Position numbers and translations under genes: made by a program
Notes under the pieces: model-generated
The model's input: the letters and a program-made list of their open reading frames with translations, nothing else
What the model was told of the DNA's origin: nothing
Databases searched by the model: none
Part shown: piece by piece, positions 1 through 10,029 of the stretch
Position numbering within the stretch: the stretch's first letter is position 1
Layout: the number at the start of each line of letters is the position of its first letter
Assembly: GCA_911728435.2 (NCBI GenBank)
Contig: OU452210.1
Coordinates: 1,426,001-1,490,000, forward strand
DNA: 64,000 bases
Source: Apoderus coryli
Taxonomy: Eukaryota > Arthropoda > Insecta > Coleoptera > Attelabidae
Direction of reading: 5' to 3'

Positions 1-362
1 TATAATCAGTATCAAACTATGATTGTAGGGTTCTTAAAGATAACCAATTCCCAATAATATGTGTAAGGTTTGTTCAAAATTAGTATATAGTTGAATTTTG
101 GTAAAATATAAAATGTATCAAATTAAGCGTGCATTATTTCAAATGTTAAAACAAAAGCTTCTTTTTACACGCCTTGTATATTTTGAATTGAAAAGTTTTT
201 CAAGGAACAAAAAATGGTATATTACAATAATGACATAAAACTGAATACAAAAACGGATCCTGTGATGTCCAATAGAATAGGTATAAGAGCAATTCACATG
301 TAAAATTCTAACCCCAAACCAAGTCCAGCATGGTGTGTGAGTTAGATTTTTCCAAAGAATAT
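1..362. other. AT-rich non-coding stretch
   Basis: I see no open frame with recognisable protein motifs and no structured repeat in this stretch. It is AT-rich like the rest of the window and leads directly into the tandem duplication. Confidence 0.5.
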
Positions 363-648
363 GTAATAAATTTTTATACAGCTACGCATTCGAAAATCGG
401 CGAAACCATAATAACGGTAAGTTTAATATTTCCTAGATTAAAAGTGGTAAATTAACAACCCTAACAAAATACGCTAGAAAATAAGTTCTAAAGAACATAT
501 GGATAGTAATAAATTTTTATACAGCTACGCATTCGAAAATCGGCAAAACCATAATAACGGTAAGTTTAATATTTCTTAGATTAAAAGTCGTAAATTAACA
601 ACCCTAATAAAATACGCTAGAAAACTAGTACTAAAGAAAATATGGATA
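363..648. repeat. 143-bp tandem duplication
   Basis: Two head-to-tail copies (363-505 and 506-648) each begin gtaataaatttttatacagc and contain acgcattcgaaaatcgg and a run ending near ggatag. They differ by a handful of substitutions, for example cggcgaaacc against cggcaaaacc and ctaacaaaat against ctaataaaat. The 143-bp period suggests a two-copy piece of a satellite or a local duplication. No coding potential is visible. Confidence 0.85.
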
Positions 649-2752
649 GGCTCTACCCATATTTTATATGTACAATTGCTACAATTTTCTTTTGGTTTTT
701 GCTTTGAAATTTCGTTTTTCCACATAATAAAATCGAATGGGGTGCGAAGAAGGGCTCAGTTGACGTCTGGCACCCTCTTTTAACCAAAAGCCCTTCAAAG
801 TACATCTTTTTAGCTCTCCATATCATATTATATGTATATGGCGGCTATTAGTTTCATGAAAAAAATTAATAATTTCACCGGAAATACATGTTTGATCATT
901 TTATAGGTAAATAAGTAGTTTTAAAAAATGTCTATCTCTATCAACTATAACTCAAAAACAACTTAACATATTTTAACCAAATTTGGTACAAAAACAATAC
1001 AGGATACCTCTAGGTGCTGATTGGGAAACATTGAGCGTAGCGAAGGGGACAAAAAAGAGTTCAAAAATTAAAAAATTCATAGTTCTTAACCTTATCTGAA
1101 ATACTGAATAATTTTTCATAGATTTAATCACATTGGCGTTCGAAAAGAGTGTAAAAAGGCGTCAAAAGCGAAAAAAAAAAAGTTGATACGAGTAGAATAT
1201 AACCTATGAAAAAAACTTGCGTTCGAAAATAGGTACTGGAAAAAAAGCAAAATAAATAAATATCTATAATATACTTATATTTCCTAAAGTTATTCGAAAT
1301 ATGGAATGATTTTTCATAGCTGTAATAGAATATAACTTAAAAATAACATAGAAAAATTGGTTCACAGACGTTCACAAAAAAGGGTCATAAACGAAAAAAA
1401 TACCTCTCCCGAACATACTAGAGAAAATGGCTACATATCTCTGATATATGAAAAATGAAAATGCAGAATAAAAAAACTAAACTTGTTTACATATATGCGT
1501 TCGTAAATAGTAGAATCAAGTCAAAATAAAAAAAATATTTGGACTGTAAAAATGATATTTAGCATTTTAAGTAGTTGAATTGGTTAAAAATACACGACAA
1601 AAAGTTAATGTACCATAGACGTCTTTCAAAAGTATAAAAAATAGCTGAGATATGTAATCACGATCCAATAATATTAAATAAAATTTTTAGCAAAATTTAA
1701 CACAAATATACTACAGAAAATTTGTATGTGCTGTTAATGATTTTCACACATAGGCATCCATTTAAGGGTGTAGTAAAAAATAATTTCTTTTTACTGGTCA
1801 CACATACAGTCGTGAAAAGCTTGATAGATAAAATAAAATAATAAAACTAAAAAAAAAAAACAACTATTTTGCATACAAGAATTTGGCTAAAAAGATCTGA
1901 AATATAAAATATGTACGTATATCCAAAGAGAAGAAAAAGGAACAAAACCCGATACTTAAAAAAAATAGCTGATGTCTGAAATAAAAAAATATTTATAAAT
2001 TAAATAAATAAATAGAGAAAAGGTCATAAAATTATTACTTTTATACTTCAATATGGAGAGCTATTCGTGCCTCGAGGGCAACAACTAGTTTTATTTGGTA
2101 TTGAATTTTTTATAATTAAATTGTTGTTTTTTATGTCCCAAATTTTGTGTTTTTATTTAAAGTTGCCTTCAGGTTGGAGAACGCTTTGAAAAGAAATTTT
2201 AGTAAACAAAAGGGTAATATAAAGAATTTTTTTCAATATGAATAAAGTGTCTTAAGTTACTTGTGACATCTATAAGGTATTCAATCATCTACAGTCATAA
2301 AGGTCAGTTTTTTACTTTGATGCAGAGTAATTCGTCGATTAGACTTTTCATTAATTAAATCTTAAAAGTAAAGGCCACTCGCCACTTCTTCGAATACAGT
2401 ACAATTTCAAATAACAATCGGGGTTCACTTGGTCTGAGGCTTTCTGAGTGTATATACAACACCCGCTAATTTAAATTGTCACAAGACTTCGCCGAATTAT
2501 GATTTATTTATGAATATTACGATTTTTTAAAAGTTTGTTTTGAATAACATTCATATTATACATACAGAAGAATGAAATAAACTAACATGTACGAATTATA
2601 AAATTCCGTGAGGCACATACAATATCCCACTACGTGAAATTCTAAAGGTAATTTGTGCATAATGTTCTAAAGCTAAGTTCATCGGCTGTTGAAAAAACTC
2701 AAGCCCAATTATTGATATATCACTATATTTCGTATTTCTTGAACCTTCTTCT
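649..2752. other. AT-rich non-coding region with weak internal repetition
   Basis: No protein-coding signal was recognised. The motif gcgttcgaaaa or a close variant recurs near 1135, 1219 and 1495, echoing the cattcgaaaa of the preceding tandem repeat, so much of 1000-1520 may be a decayed form of the same repeat. A phrase around 2053-2110 (gagagctattcgtgcctcga followed by a gggcaacaa-type run) recurs in diverged form at 34149-34195, which marks another dispersed repeat of unknown class. Confidence 0.4.
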
Positions 2753-2857
2753 TGTATATTTTTATGGTTTATATTTTAGGGGTGTAGGTTCGTACATATT
2801 GATACACTATTTTAGGAAACAAAAATAGTTCATTTTTATTTCCGTGTCATAATTTAC

Positions 2858-2900
2858 AAACAACGGTTCGTTGCATTATTTGCAACTTCTTCAGGTTTGT
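2858..2900 (-). ncRNA. Degenerate hammerhead ribozyme (left arm of fold-back)
   Basis: Read on the minus strand: core CUGAAGA, stem II GUUGC/GCAAC closing a 7-nt loop, then GAAC where the family requires GAAA. The change removes A15.1, which pairs with U16.1 at the cleavage site, so activity is unlikely. It is the mirror copy of the intact motif at 3102-3145. Confidence 0.6.
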
Positions 2901-3101
2901 TTTCTTTTTTTTAAACTTTTTGACACAAGTTTACTAACAACTTTTTATTAAAATTGTGTATAAATAAAAAAACACAGAGTAAGACATCATTTGACATGCG
3001 TTACAATTACAAACACTTATACGCAAAATAAAGCTAATTAAAATCATGTCGTTTTAAAAGTTGTTAGTAAACTTGTGTCAAAAAGTTTAAAAAAAAAGAA
3101 A

Positions 3102-3145
3102 AAAACCTGAAGAAGTTGCAAATAATGCAACGAAACGTTGTTTGT
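3102..3145 (+). ncRNA. Hammerhead ribozyme, minimal Penelope-like type
   Basis: The conserved core is complete: CUGAAGA (3107-3113, fitting CUGANGA), a 5-bp stem II GUUGC/GCAAC around AAAUAAU, then GAAA (3132-3135). It is followed by CGUU, so the putative cleavage would follow GUU at 3139. Stem I can form from AAAC upstream and GUUU downstream. Stem III is reduced to almost nothing, as described for hammerheads of Penelope-like elements. The motif sits in the right arm of a fold-back repeat. Activity is inferred, not shown. Confidence 0.65.
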
Positions 3146-3565
3146 AAATTTTGACATGGAAATAAAAATGAACTATTTTTGTTTCCTAAAATAGTGTATC
3201 AATATGTACGAACCTACACCCCAAAAATATAAACCATACAAAAATTATTGATATAATATATAATATTTATAATAAAAGTCACTGTAGTTATATTTGGTAT
3301 TGTTTGGTTATTGTTGTCATTCAAATAATTATTCTTAATTATTATTATGCATTGTTATAATTCTTGTCATTCTGAAATATAATTTTTGTCAGACATTGTG
3401 TCAGTTTTTTCCATAAAGTTCTTATACAGTCCACTCCTTCTATTATTATTCTTACACATCGAGCCGGATTCAACAGGCCAGCGAACAAAAGCGACGAAAA
3501 ATTCAGTTCTCAACCACTCAGTCAGGAATGTACGACAAGCAGTTCCATCTGATTAGGTGAGAGAT

Positions 3566-3612
3566 ACTTTTCCTGATGAGTTGTGGATCAAAGAAACGGC
3601 CCGTCTGTTGAA
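3566..3612 (+). ncRNA. Hammerhead ribozyme, partly decayed
   Basis: CUGAUGAG (3573-3580) is followed by GUUG-UGGAU-CAAA and GAAAC, then a short stem III (CG/CG around GCC) and the cleavage triplet GUC (3603-3605). The last base of stem II is A instead of C, and the upstream strand no longer matches the downstream stem I strand well, so it is probably weak or inactive. It marks the left end of the 278-bp unit that ends with the next motif. Confidence 0.7.
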
Positions 3613-3950
3613 AGCATAGTAGTGTGAAAGAAATTTCCAACATAACTGCTTCTTACATTATGTAACAAGCAATTCATTAATAAAGCCAGGGAATTTCGGC
3701 GTATCTTCGTTTGCGAACTTAGTTTCACCGGGCATATTACCTGCTCACACTAGATGTCGCCAATAACATCTTGTTGTCATTCATCTCTCGTGCTAGTATA
3801 AGCTCCTCATAAATGTTGGAAATTTGGGTCACACTGCCTGCCGATCACCACTGATGAGTTGTGGATCAACGAAACGACCCGTCTGATGAAAACATGGTAG
3901 TAAGAAACAAATTGTTACATTATGTAACAAGCAATTCATTAATAACAAAA
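3573..3950 (+). mobile_element. Retrozyme-like tandem unit with hammerheads at both ends
   Basis: The two predicted cleavage sites (after 3605 and after 3883) are 278 bp apart. Sequence after each site is homologous: a ttgaaagcatag/tgaaaacatgg start, then ttacattatgtaacaagcaa and ttcattaataa. So this is about 1.3 units of a tandem repeat. Monomers bounded by type I hammerheads that self-cleave and circularise are the hallmark of animal retrozymes, non-autonomous elements thought to depend on PLE or other retroelement proteins. There is no ORF. Diverged pieces of the same repeat occur at 19.25-19.54, 21.53-21.62 and 49.34-49.43 kb. Confidence 0.7.
3845..3890 (+). ncRNA. Hammerhead ribozyme, type I, core intact
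   Basis: Stem I UCACCA (3845-3850) faces UGAUGA after the cleavage site with one mismatch. The core CUGAUGAG (3851-3858) is followed by stem II GUUG/CAAC with loop UGGAU, then CGAAAC, a 2-bp stem III with loop ACC, and GUC (3881-3883). Every invariant core position is present. Compared with the copy at 19387, stem II differs at both partners of one base pair (GUUG/CAAC against GUCG/CGAC), a compensatory change that preserves pairing. Confidence 0.8.
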
Positions 3951-5339
3951 ACTTTTCGGCGTTCAACATGTCACTTAATAATTTAATACACTCAAGAACA
4001 TCAACAAAAAATTCGATTTCGCGTTTGGAAGCTTGGTTTTTAACAAACAAAGAAATAATTCCAGATCCTACGGAAATCAAAACTTATTTTTAATTGAGTT
4101 ATTCGCGAATATCTTGGTATGTTTAAAAATGTTTTAAATTTTTATCTCGTAAACGAAGCAACATATGAAAAAAATACAAGAGATAAAAAATCCCGATGGC
4201 AGCCAGTCGGAAAAGTAGATTTTTGATTTATGTATTTTTTATTTATACTTAGTCTACCACTGACATCCACCATTAATAAACAAATAATATAATATTCTGA
4301 CAGTCGCCAAATATAACCAAAGTGTCATATTGACAGTTATTTTAACTGAAATACCCATTATAAGTATTGTAAGTACGGTCTTATTGTTATTTCACAGGTG
4401 TTTATTTGTCAAAATAATTACAGGTGTAGCGGGTGATGATATTTTTTTTATTTTTTGTTACTTTATATTGACTTACATTTACTTAAATATGCCAGCGATG
4501 AAAAAACTCTCCAAATAAACATTGTAGAGATTTAAGTGCTCTATCATTTGATATGTAACACCGGTATTTTCTATTAACAATGAAAAAAATATGATTTTTT
4601 TAAAACTTTGACAGGCTGCCATTTTGAGGTTAGCTCTCCGATTTCAATCGCCAACGAACTCACGCGATTCTATGACCTAGCCGATTTTTTAACCAAATTT
4701 TGTTTCGATTGGTGAAAAAATGCGGCCTAGAACGTGACGCAAAGTTTTCTATATCCCATATAATATATATAGAATTTATTCAACTACTAGTTGAGTCACT
4801 TTAAGTGAATATTTTCCCTTAGCTTATATATATAGATATATAAACTTTTGAACTGAGGTCATTTTTAGGATCCAGGGGTCATAAAATGAAGGACTGCATA
4901 AAAATTTTTCAAAATTTCGGTTGTGTCGATCTCCTGAATAGTTAGATTTTTTTTAAAAATCTACTAAAAAGTTGCAGTTTCTTTATCTCAAGACAATATC
5001 GAAATTAAATTACAGTCAGTGTACATGTTTTTTGTCAATAATTTGTATTAAGTTGTCCCCTAACGCCACTGGACTTAATAGTTTTGATCTAGTTAGGGCC
5101 ATATAAACTCCCTATTTCTAGCCACAAAGCTCCCATATTTCAAAGAAATCGGTAAGGAGATATTTGAAGTAAGTAATTACAAAAAACCCTAATTTACAAA
5201 CAAAAAAACTTTAAACCTGTTTATGGAAATCACCCTCTTAAATATTGCCGCGTCTTTTTGAAACACCCTGTATATACTTATAAAATAGTTTTGCATTTGT
5301 CCAAACAACTCACTGCATTAGAACCTCAAGTATATAATT
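3951..5339. other. AT-rich non-coding stretch
   Basis: I recognise no coding sequence. Short open frames here have no motif and no supporting context. An acaccctgtata-type end, of the kind found at the tips of several small transposons in this window, occurs at 5262-5276 next to a run of A/T. Confidence 0.4.
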
Positions 5340-5510
5340 TTAGATACTAAAAAGATGAAATTAACGACTAAATTAGAACGAATTAAAAATAATACAAGTA
5401 GAAATATGTTACGTCTATATGGACTTCCTAAAAATGAAAATGAAGATCTCAGCGAAACACTCCATAAACTTATAGAAACAATGCTTCTGTATAAATCCTG
5501 CGGCAAATTC
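5340..5510 (+). pseudogene. Possible LINE ORF1 fragment
   Basis: The frame opening at 5355 encodes a charged helical stretch followed by MLRLYGLPKNENEDLSETL. This resembles the junction between the coiled coil and the RNA-binding domain of LINE ORF1 proteins (usual form: ..NNLxIxGLPExxxED..). Compare the better preserved NLIIHGIKEE junction at 15109. It is only about 50 codons and ends where the antisense PLE ribozyme begins. The call is tentative. Confidence 0.35.
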
Positions 5511-5515
5511 ATAGT

Positions 5516-5562
5516 AGCTAACGTTTCGCTGGTCATCCTGCCAGCTTCTTAAGAGCAACTTT
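5516..5562 (-). ncRNA. Hammerhead motif at the 3' end of a Penelope-like element (core mutated)
   Basis: Minus strand: stem I GCU/AGC, core CUUAAGA, a perfect 5-bp stem II GCUGG/CCAGC around an 8-nt loop, GAAA, then CGUU with putative cleavage after GUU. This ending matches the motif at 3102-3145. The invariant G5 of CUGANGA is U here, so the copy is probably dead. It lies immediately downstream of the GIY-YIG remnant on the same strand, the arrangement expected for a PLE. Confidence 0.6.
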
Positions 5563-6110
5563 GCGGGAACGCGGTTAAACTAAAACTGAAGGGGCGTCGC
5601 GTCGTTGAATACTTGATGCCAACTGGATGAAAGATATAAACCCGTATCGCGATTTAAGTTTATAGGTGTATATTAACAATCCACTTGGAATTTTGTAATA
5701 AAATCTTGTGTCCGGTTTCTACAAAATGTTCGGCGAGTAATGAGGATATATTCCGAAGTCAATCTTTCATGTTCCATTAAGGGGTAGAGCATTTTCTACC
5801 TGCTTCTCCAATATAGTCTTTACCACATGAGCATTGGTAATTGGTACCTTATATACACCAGATGGTTCCAGTGGAAAACGATTCTTTATTGGTCTTAAAT
5901 AATCAGATCATTTTGAACATGTTACGAATCTAGATTTAATATTATAATTTTTCAAGATTTTTGAGATGCGGTCAATTATACCTTGTACATATGGAAGGAC
6001 GTGATTTGAATAAGCATTAAGATCCCTGTCAATGTGTGTTGGCTTCCCATATACTGAATATCCTGAAGACGATATATTAGACATATTATCCTTTAATCCA
6101 TATTATTTTC
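5563..6110 (-). pseudogene. Penelope-like element: RT C-terminus and GIY-YIG endonuclease, degenerate
   Basis: Read on the minus strand from about 6095, the frame encodes VYGKPTHIDRDLNAYSNH, matching the PLE signature VYRKPTHTDRYLN..S.H after the reverse transcriptase core. It then gives YVQGIIDRISKIL and a GVYKVP segment. A one-base frame change yields CSCGKDYIGEAGRK, the GIY-YIG core (usually C.CG..YIGETGR). PLE proteins prime reverse transcription at nicked DNA; the GIY-YIG domain is the nickase. At least one stop and several frameshifts interrupt it. A hammerhead motif follows directly downstream. Confidence 0.75.
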
Positions 6111-6154
6111 TAAATATAAAAAAACAAGAAATGTGTGTGTCTTTAGCGAATATA

Positions 6155-8170
6155 AACTCATATTAAAAACGATATTCGGGTTGCCTATAATGATTATATT
6201 GCTAGGGTGCAGAACAATGTGTCCGTTGATGCGAGGGAATTCTGGAAATATTTTTATTCTAAAAATCGTAACTCAAGGTTACCGGGCGTTATGTCGTATG
6301 AAGATGTTGATTATGCAGATCCACAGGAGATCGTGGATGCATTCGCAAGTGTATTTAAGAGTGTATTCTTGAGCCCTACTCCTTCAACTGACAATCGTTC
6401 AACGGCCGTGATCCGATGCTTTGAAAGTGTTGGTGCTCCCAGTATCTGCGAGGAGGACATCCTGAAAGCTGCCAAAAAACTTAAAAACAAGATGACTTCG
6501 GGTCCTGATGGTCTGCCTTCTTTCTTGGTGAAGGACTGTGTGATGGTATTGGCAACTCCTTTGTGTTCTATCTTCAATTTGGCACTAAAAAATTACAAGT
6601 TCCCTGAGCAGTGGAAAATTGCAAAAATAATACCAGTTTTTAAATCGGGTGATAGAGCTCGAATTAATGATTATCGTCGAATATCAATTTTGTCAAATTT
6701 CGCAAAGCTATTTGAGACTGTGCTATATGATTATATTTATCCATGTGTTAGAAACTTGATTACACCGAATCAACATGGATTTATGTCTGGGCGTTCCACT
6801 GTTACAAATCTTGCATTGCTTTCACAACAAACCACCGAAGTGTTGGATGGTGGCGGGCAGATGGATGTAATTTATACGGATTTCGCCAAAGCGTTTGACA
6901 GAATGGACCATGTTGTTCTAATCAAAAAGCTTGATGAACAGTTTGGATTTCGGCATGATCTTACGATCTTTTTTAGTTCATATCTACGCAACAGAGAGCA
7001 ATACATCTTCTATAATGGTCATAGATCCTGCAATTACACTGCCACCTCTGGAGTTCCCCAGGGATCGAACTTGGGACCTTTACTTTTCCTTTTATTTATT
7101 AATGATCTTGATGCCCGGCTCAATTGTCATAAGTTATTGTTCGCAGACGACTGCAAAATTTTTCAATCTATAAAAAGTTATGACGATTGTGTGCAACTCC
7201 GCAGTCTGATCTCTCTTGTATTGAGGAATGGTGTATTCAGAACAGGTTAAGCTTAAATGCGGAGAAATGTAAATACATAACATTTTCACGAAAAAAAGAA
7301 ATAGTTGATTATGAGTATGCCGTGAACCGAACTCAGATTTCGCGCTGTAGCACTGTTACCGATTTAGGTGTTGTGTTTGATGAGAAATTTTCTTACATTG
7401 ACCATATTAATGCCAAGGCCTCTGAGGCAAGCAAAATGTATGGATTTATTGTGCGTAATTGTAGAGGTTTTGATAACATTGATGCCCTCAAAATGTTGTA
7501 TTACTCATATGTTCGTTCCAAACTTGAATATGCGTCGCTGATCTGGTTTCCGATATATGATGCCCATAAGTTCACTGTGGAGGGACTTCAGCGTCGTTTC
7601 CTAAAATATTTATAATTTAAAAGAGCTGGCGTTTATCCTGACAGGGGGATCGATTATGGGTACCTTCTGAGTAGGTTTCAGTTTAGAAGTCTTGATTTTC
7701 GAAGATCTTTGTGTGCATTGTGTTTTCTGCATAACTTAATTTGTGGAAGGGTCGATTGTTCGGGGTTGCTTTCTGCATTAAATATAAATGTTCCGAGACT
7801 GCACAATCGCACTAGTCGTGTTTTCTACTGCAATCGAGCAAGAACCAATATTTTAAAAAGGTCACCGGTGAGCATAATATGTAGTCATTTTAATCTCATT
7901 TGCGAAGATTGTGACTTATTCTTTTGTTCTCGAAGTGAACTCATTAACGTTGCGAACAATGTTTTGCCCCTATAATTATTATGGTTGTGTGCTATACAGT
8001 TGTATATTTTTAAGTTTAAATACGGAATTTATGTTTGGTTGTTCGTTGGGTTGTTATATTGTTTTGTACCGAGAAATGTTAAGTATAACTAAGTTTATTT
8101 TTCTATGTATTTTGTCCTGTAAATGGTTATCTAACTGTTGGACAATAAATGCCTTTATTATTATTATTTA
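6155..8170 (+). pseudogene. Jockey-like LINE, RT domain to 3' end, frameshifted
   Basis: Coding similarity starts with NDIRVAYNDYIARVQNN and FWKYFYSKNR (end of the EN-RT linker), then KMTSGPDGLPSFLVKDC. The reverse transcriptase motifs follow: NQHGFMSGRSTVTNL, YTDFAKAFDRMDHVVL, GVPQGSNLGPLLFLLFINDL and LLFADDCKIF. The frame changes near 7190-7250 and a TAA at 7613 interrupts the C-terminal domain, which resumes as FKRAGVYPDRGIDYGYLLSR and runs to 7975. The 3' UTR ends near 8170 in a TTATTATT tail. It is 5'-truncated, as usual for LINE insertions. The same 3' UTR phrase (tgttgg.caataaatgc) recurs at 30027-30042. Confidence 0.9.
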
Positions 8171-8171
8171 A

Positions 8172-8647
8172 TACAGGGTGATTGGTAATCCGGGGCAAAA
8201 AATGATAACCTGTATCAATTTTGATATTCGAAACCAAGAAATAATAATCGTTTTAATAAAAACTCTTTAGTTTCCAAAACCGTGCACAAAATAACATTTA
8301 AAGTGGGCGGCATTAGTGCCGCCTTGTTGCTTGTGTTTGCACCCAGTAAACATGGATTGTGCCGGCGGCAGTTTAAGAAACAATAATAATTTTTGCCAAC
8401 TAAACCCAGTGTTGTGACAACCAAACTAATCCAACTATCTAACTACTTGTTTAACATATTGTACAGCGCATTCGTGTAGTAGTTATTTTACAAAAAATAA
8501 ATAAATATTAATATAAATATAAAGTGTTCCATTTAAAAATGTGCGCTATCTTTAGATCCCCATATATTCTACAACTATAGTGAAAAAGATGTCCCCCTAA
8601 CTTAAAAATAATGTCCGAGGGTTAAAAAAAAACACACCCTGTATATT
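8172..8647. mobile_element. Possible small TIR element with ACAGGGTG ends
   Basis: The segment opens with tacagggtgattgg right after the LINE tail and closes with acaccctgta at about 8636-8645. The only shared terminal inverted repeat I can see is ACAGGGTG, flanked by TA dinucleotides. Similar ends bound the larger fold-backs at 34541-35610 and 51270-52433. No ORF with recognisable motifs is present, so it would be a MITE if the boundaries are right. Confidence 0.4.
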
Positions 8648-10029
8648 TTATTGCTTTTATCCTCTACCTACGTTACGTTTGCTCATTTATTTATCAATGT
8701 TCTAGGTGTGATGTTTGAAAACAAGCTATACGATTTATAAATACACATAAATATACAAACATTACTATATACTTTTTATTTTGTGTGCTAATATATCGTG
8801 ATTCATACCTATATTTCGATTTATTAAATATTTATATGTAATTTTGTACTTTTTCAATTTATTTTGCTTTTGTAGATATCTTTGTTACATTTGTTTAGTA
8901 GTTTGTTAAACATCAAACATCGGTAATTTTGTCTAAAAGAAGTAAAAAAAACTTTTATGTACCAATGGTTTTAATTTAAAAATTACATACTTAATTTAAA
9001 TAACGAATAGGTATACAATTAAATTTTTCCGCCTTCGTAAGAATAATTTAGAAACACGCGTGCACAGATATTTACATGTATATATGTATTTCGCTCGCAG
9101 CTATGTTGTATTGTTGCATGCCCCGACACTCTGTAAATGCCACACAAAGAATGCCGACCACAGTAGGTATATTGTCTCTTATACTTACGCTGCTTCTGTC
9201 AACAAACACGTCAATCGAGCGAAGACCAAAACACCCAAAGCCGTAAAATTGCGCTTTTCAGGTTGTGAAACACATATTTATAATTAATTAGTCCTAATTT
9301 GTATCTGAACTGCAATCGACTTGCTTCGAGAAGTACGGACAGATGTTGAAAATTGATTTGGAGAAGATGCAATTTCCTCTTTCACAGATGATGTTCTAGC
9401 AACTGAGGAACTTCCACCTTCTCCAAAGGTAAACACGGCCACAGCAAAATGATTTTTATTACTTAAGGGCTTCTACACCACATTTAGTTTTTTCAAAGTT
9501 GGTGCAAGCATATATTTCTTTAAAGCCACATAGCGCTGGTCCGGAATGAGCGGTATCAGTGCAGGCAACATTAAAATCGTACAAACAGGTTTTTCGAGAG
9601 ATGCTTTAAATTCGAGAATGTAATAGCTCTTAATGGGGTAGGTACCGATTTTCTATCATATTATAAAATAAAGTAAACGTCAAAGATTAGTGGCGTACAG
9701 GTTTTTCGATATCATTAATTTAAAAATCAATTAGGTACCATCATTTACCTTAAATGATAGACAACATTTATTAGAAGAAAATCTAATAAGGGAAACAGCA
9801 TTTAAAGGTGGATTGCTTGACCACATAAACATATTTCAAATTCGAGTAATTCCCTGAAATGACAGAGCCAAGAACAATATACTTATAGATTACCTACCTA
9901 GGAAAAATAGAATAGTTATTTCACATATTCTTAAAAAGATTCATAGTTAAAGGTAGTAAGTAAATATGAATAAGAAAATTAAATACAAAATAATTTCACA
10001 TGCAAAATCCCTAATTCAACTATAGGCAC
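8648..10029. other. Non-coding region with one coding-like remnant
   Basis: Mostly featureless AT-rich DNA. At about 9316-9429 one frame reads EVRTDVEN, a stop, then FGEDAISSFTDDVLATEELP and PSPK, followed by a gtaaac donor-like site. Its composition looks protein-like, and it may be a relic exon of an unrecognised transposon or host gene. I cannot assign it. A short frame at 9060-9287 shows no motif. Confidence 0.3.

Larger units (their letters stand above)
2761..3240. repeat. Fold-back (inverted-repeat) element containing hammerhead motifs
   Basis: The arms 2761-2951 and 3054-3236 are near-perfect reverse complements of about 190 bp separated by about 100 bp. Both arms carry the same hammerhead-like block, so the element can encode the motif on either strand. 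A 13-bp direct repeat (aattattgatata) lies outside the arms at 2707-2719 and 3243-3255 and could be a target-site duplication, although about 40 bp separate it from the left arm. No ORF is present, so it is probably non-autonomous. Confidence 0.8.
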
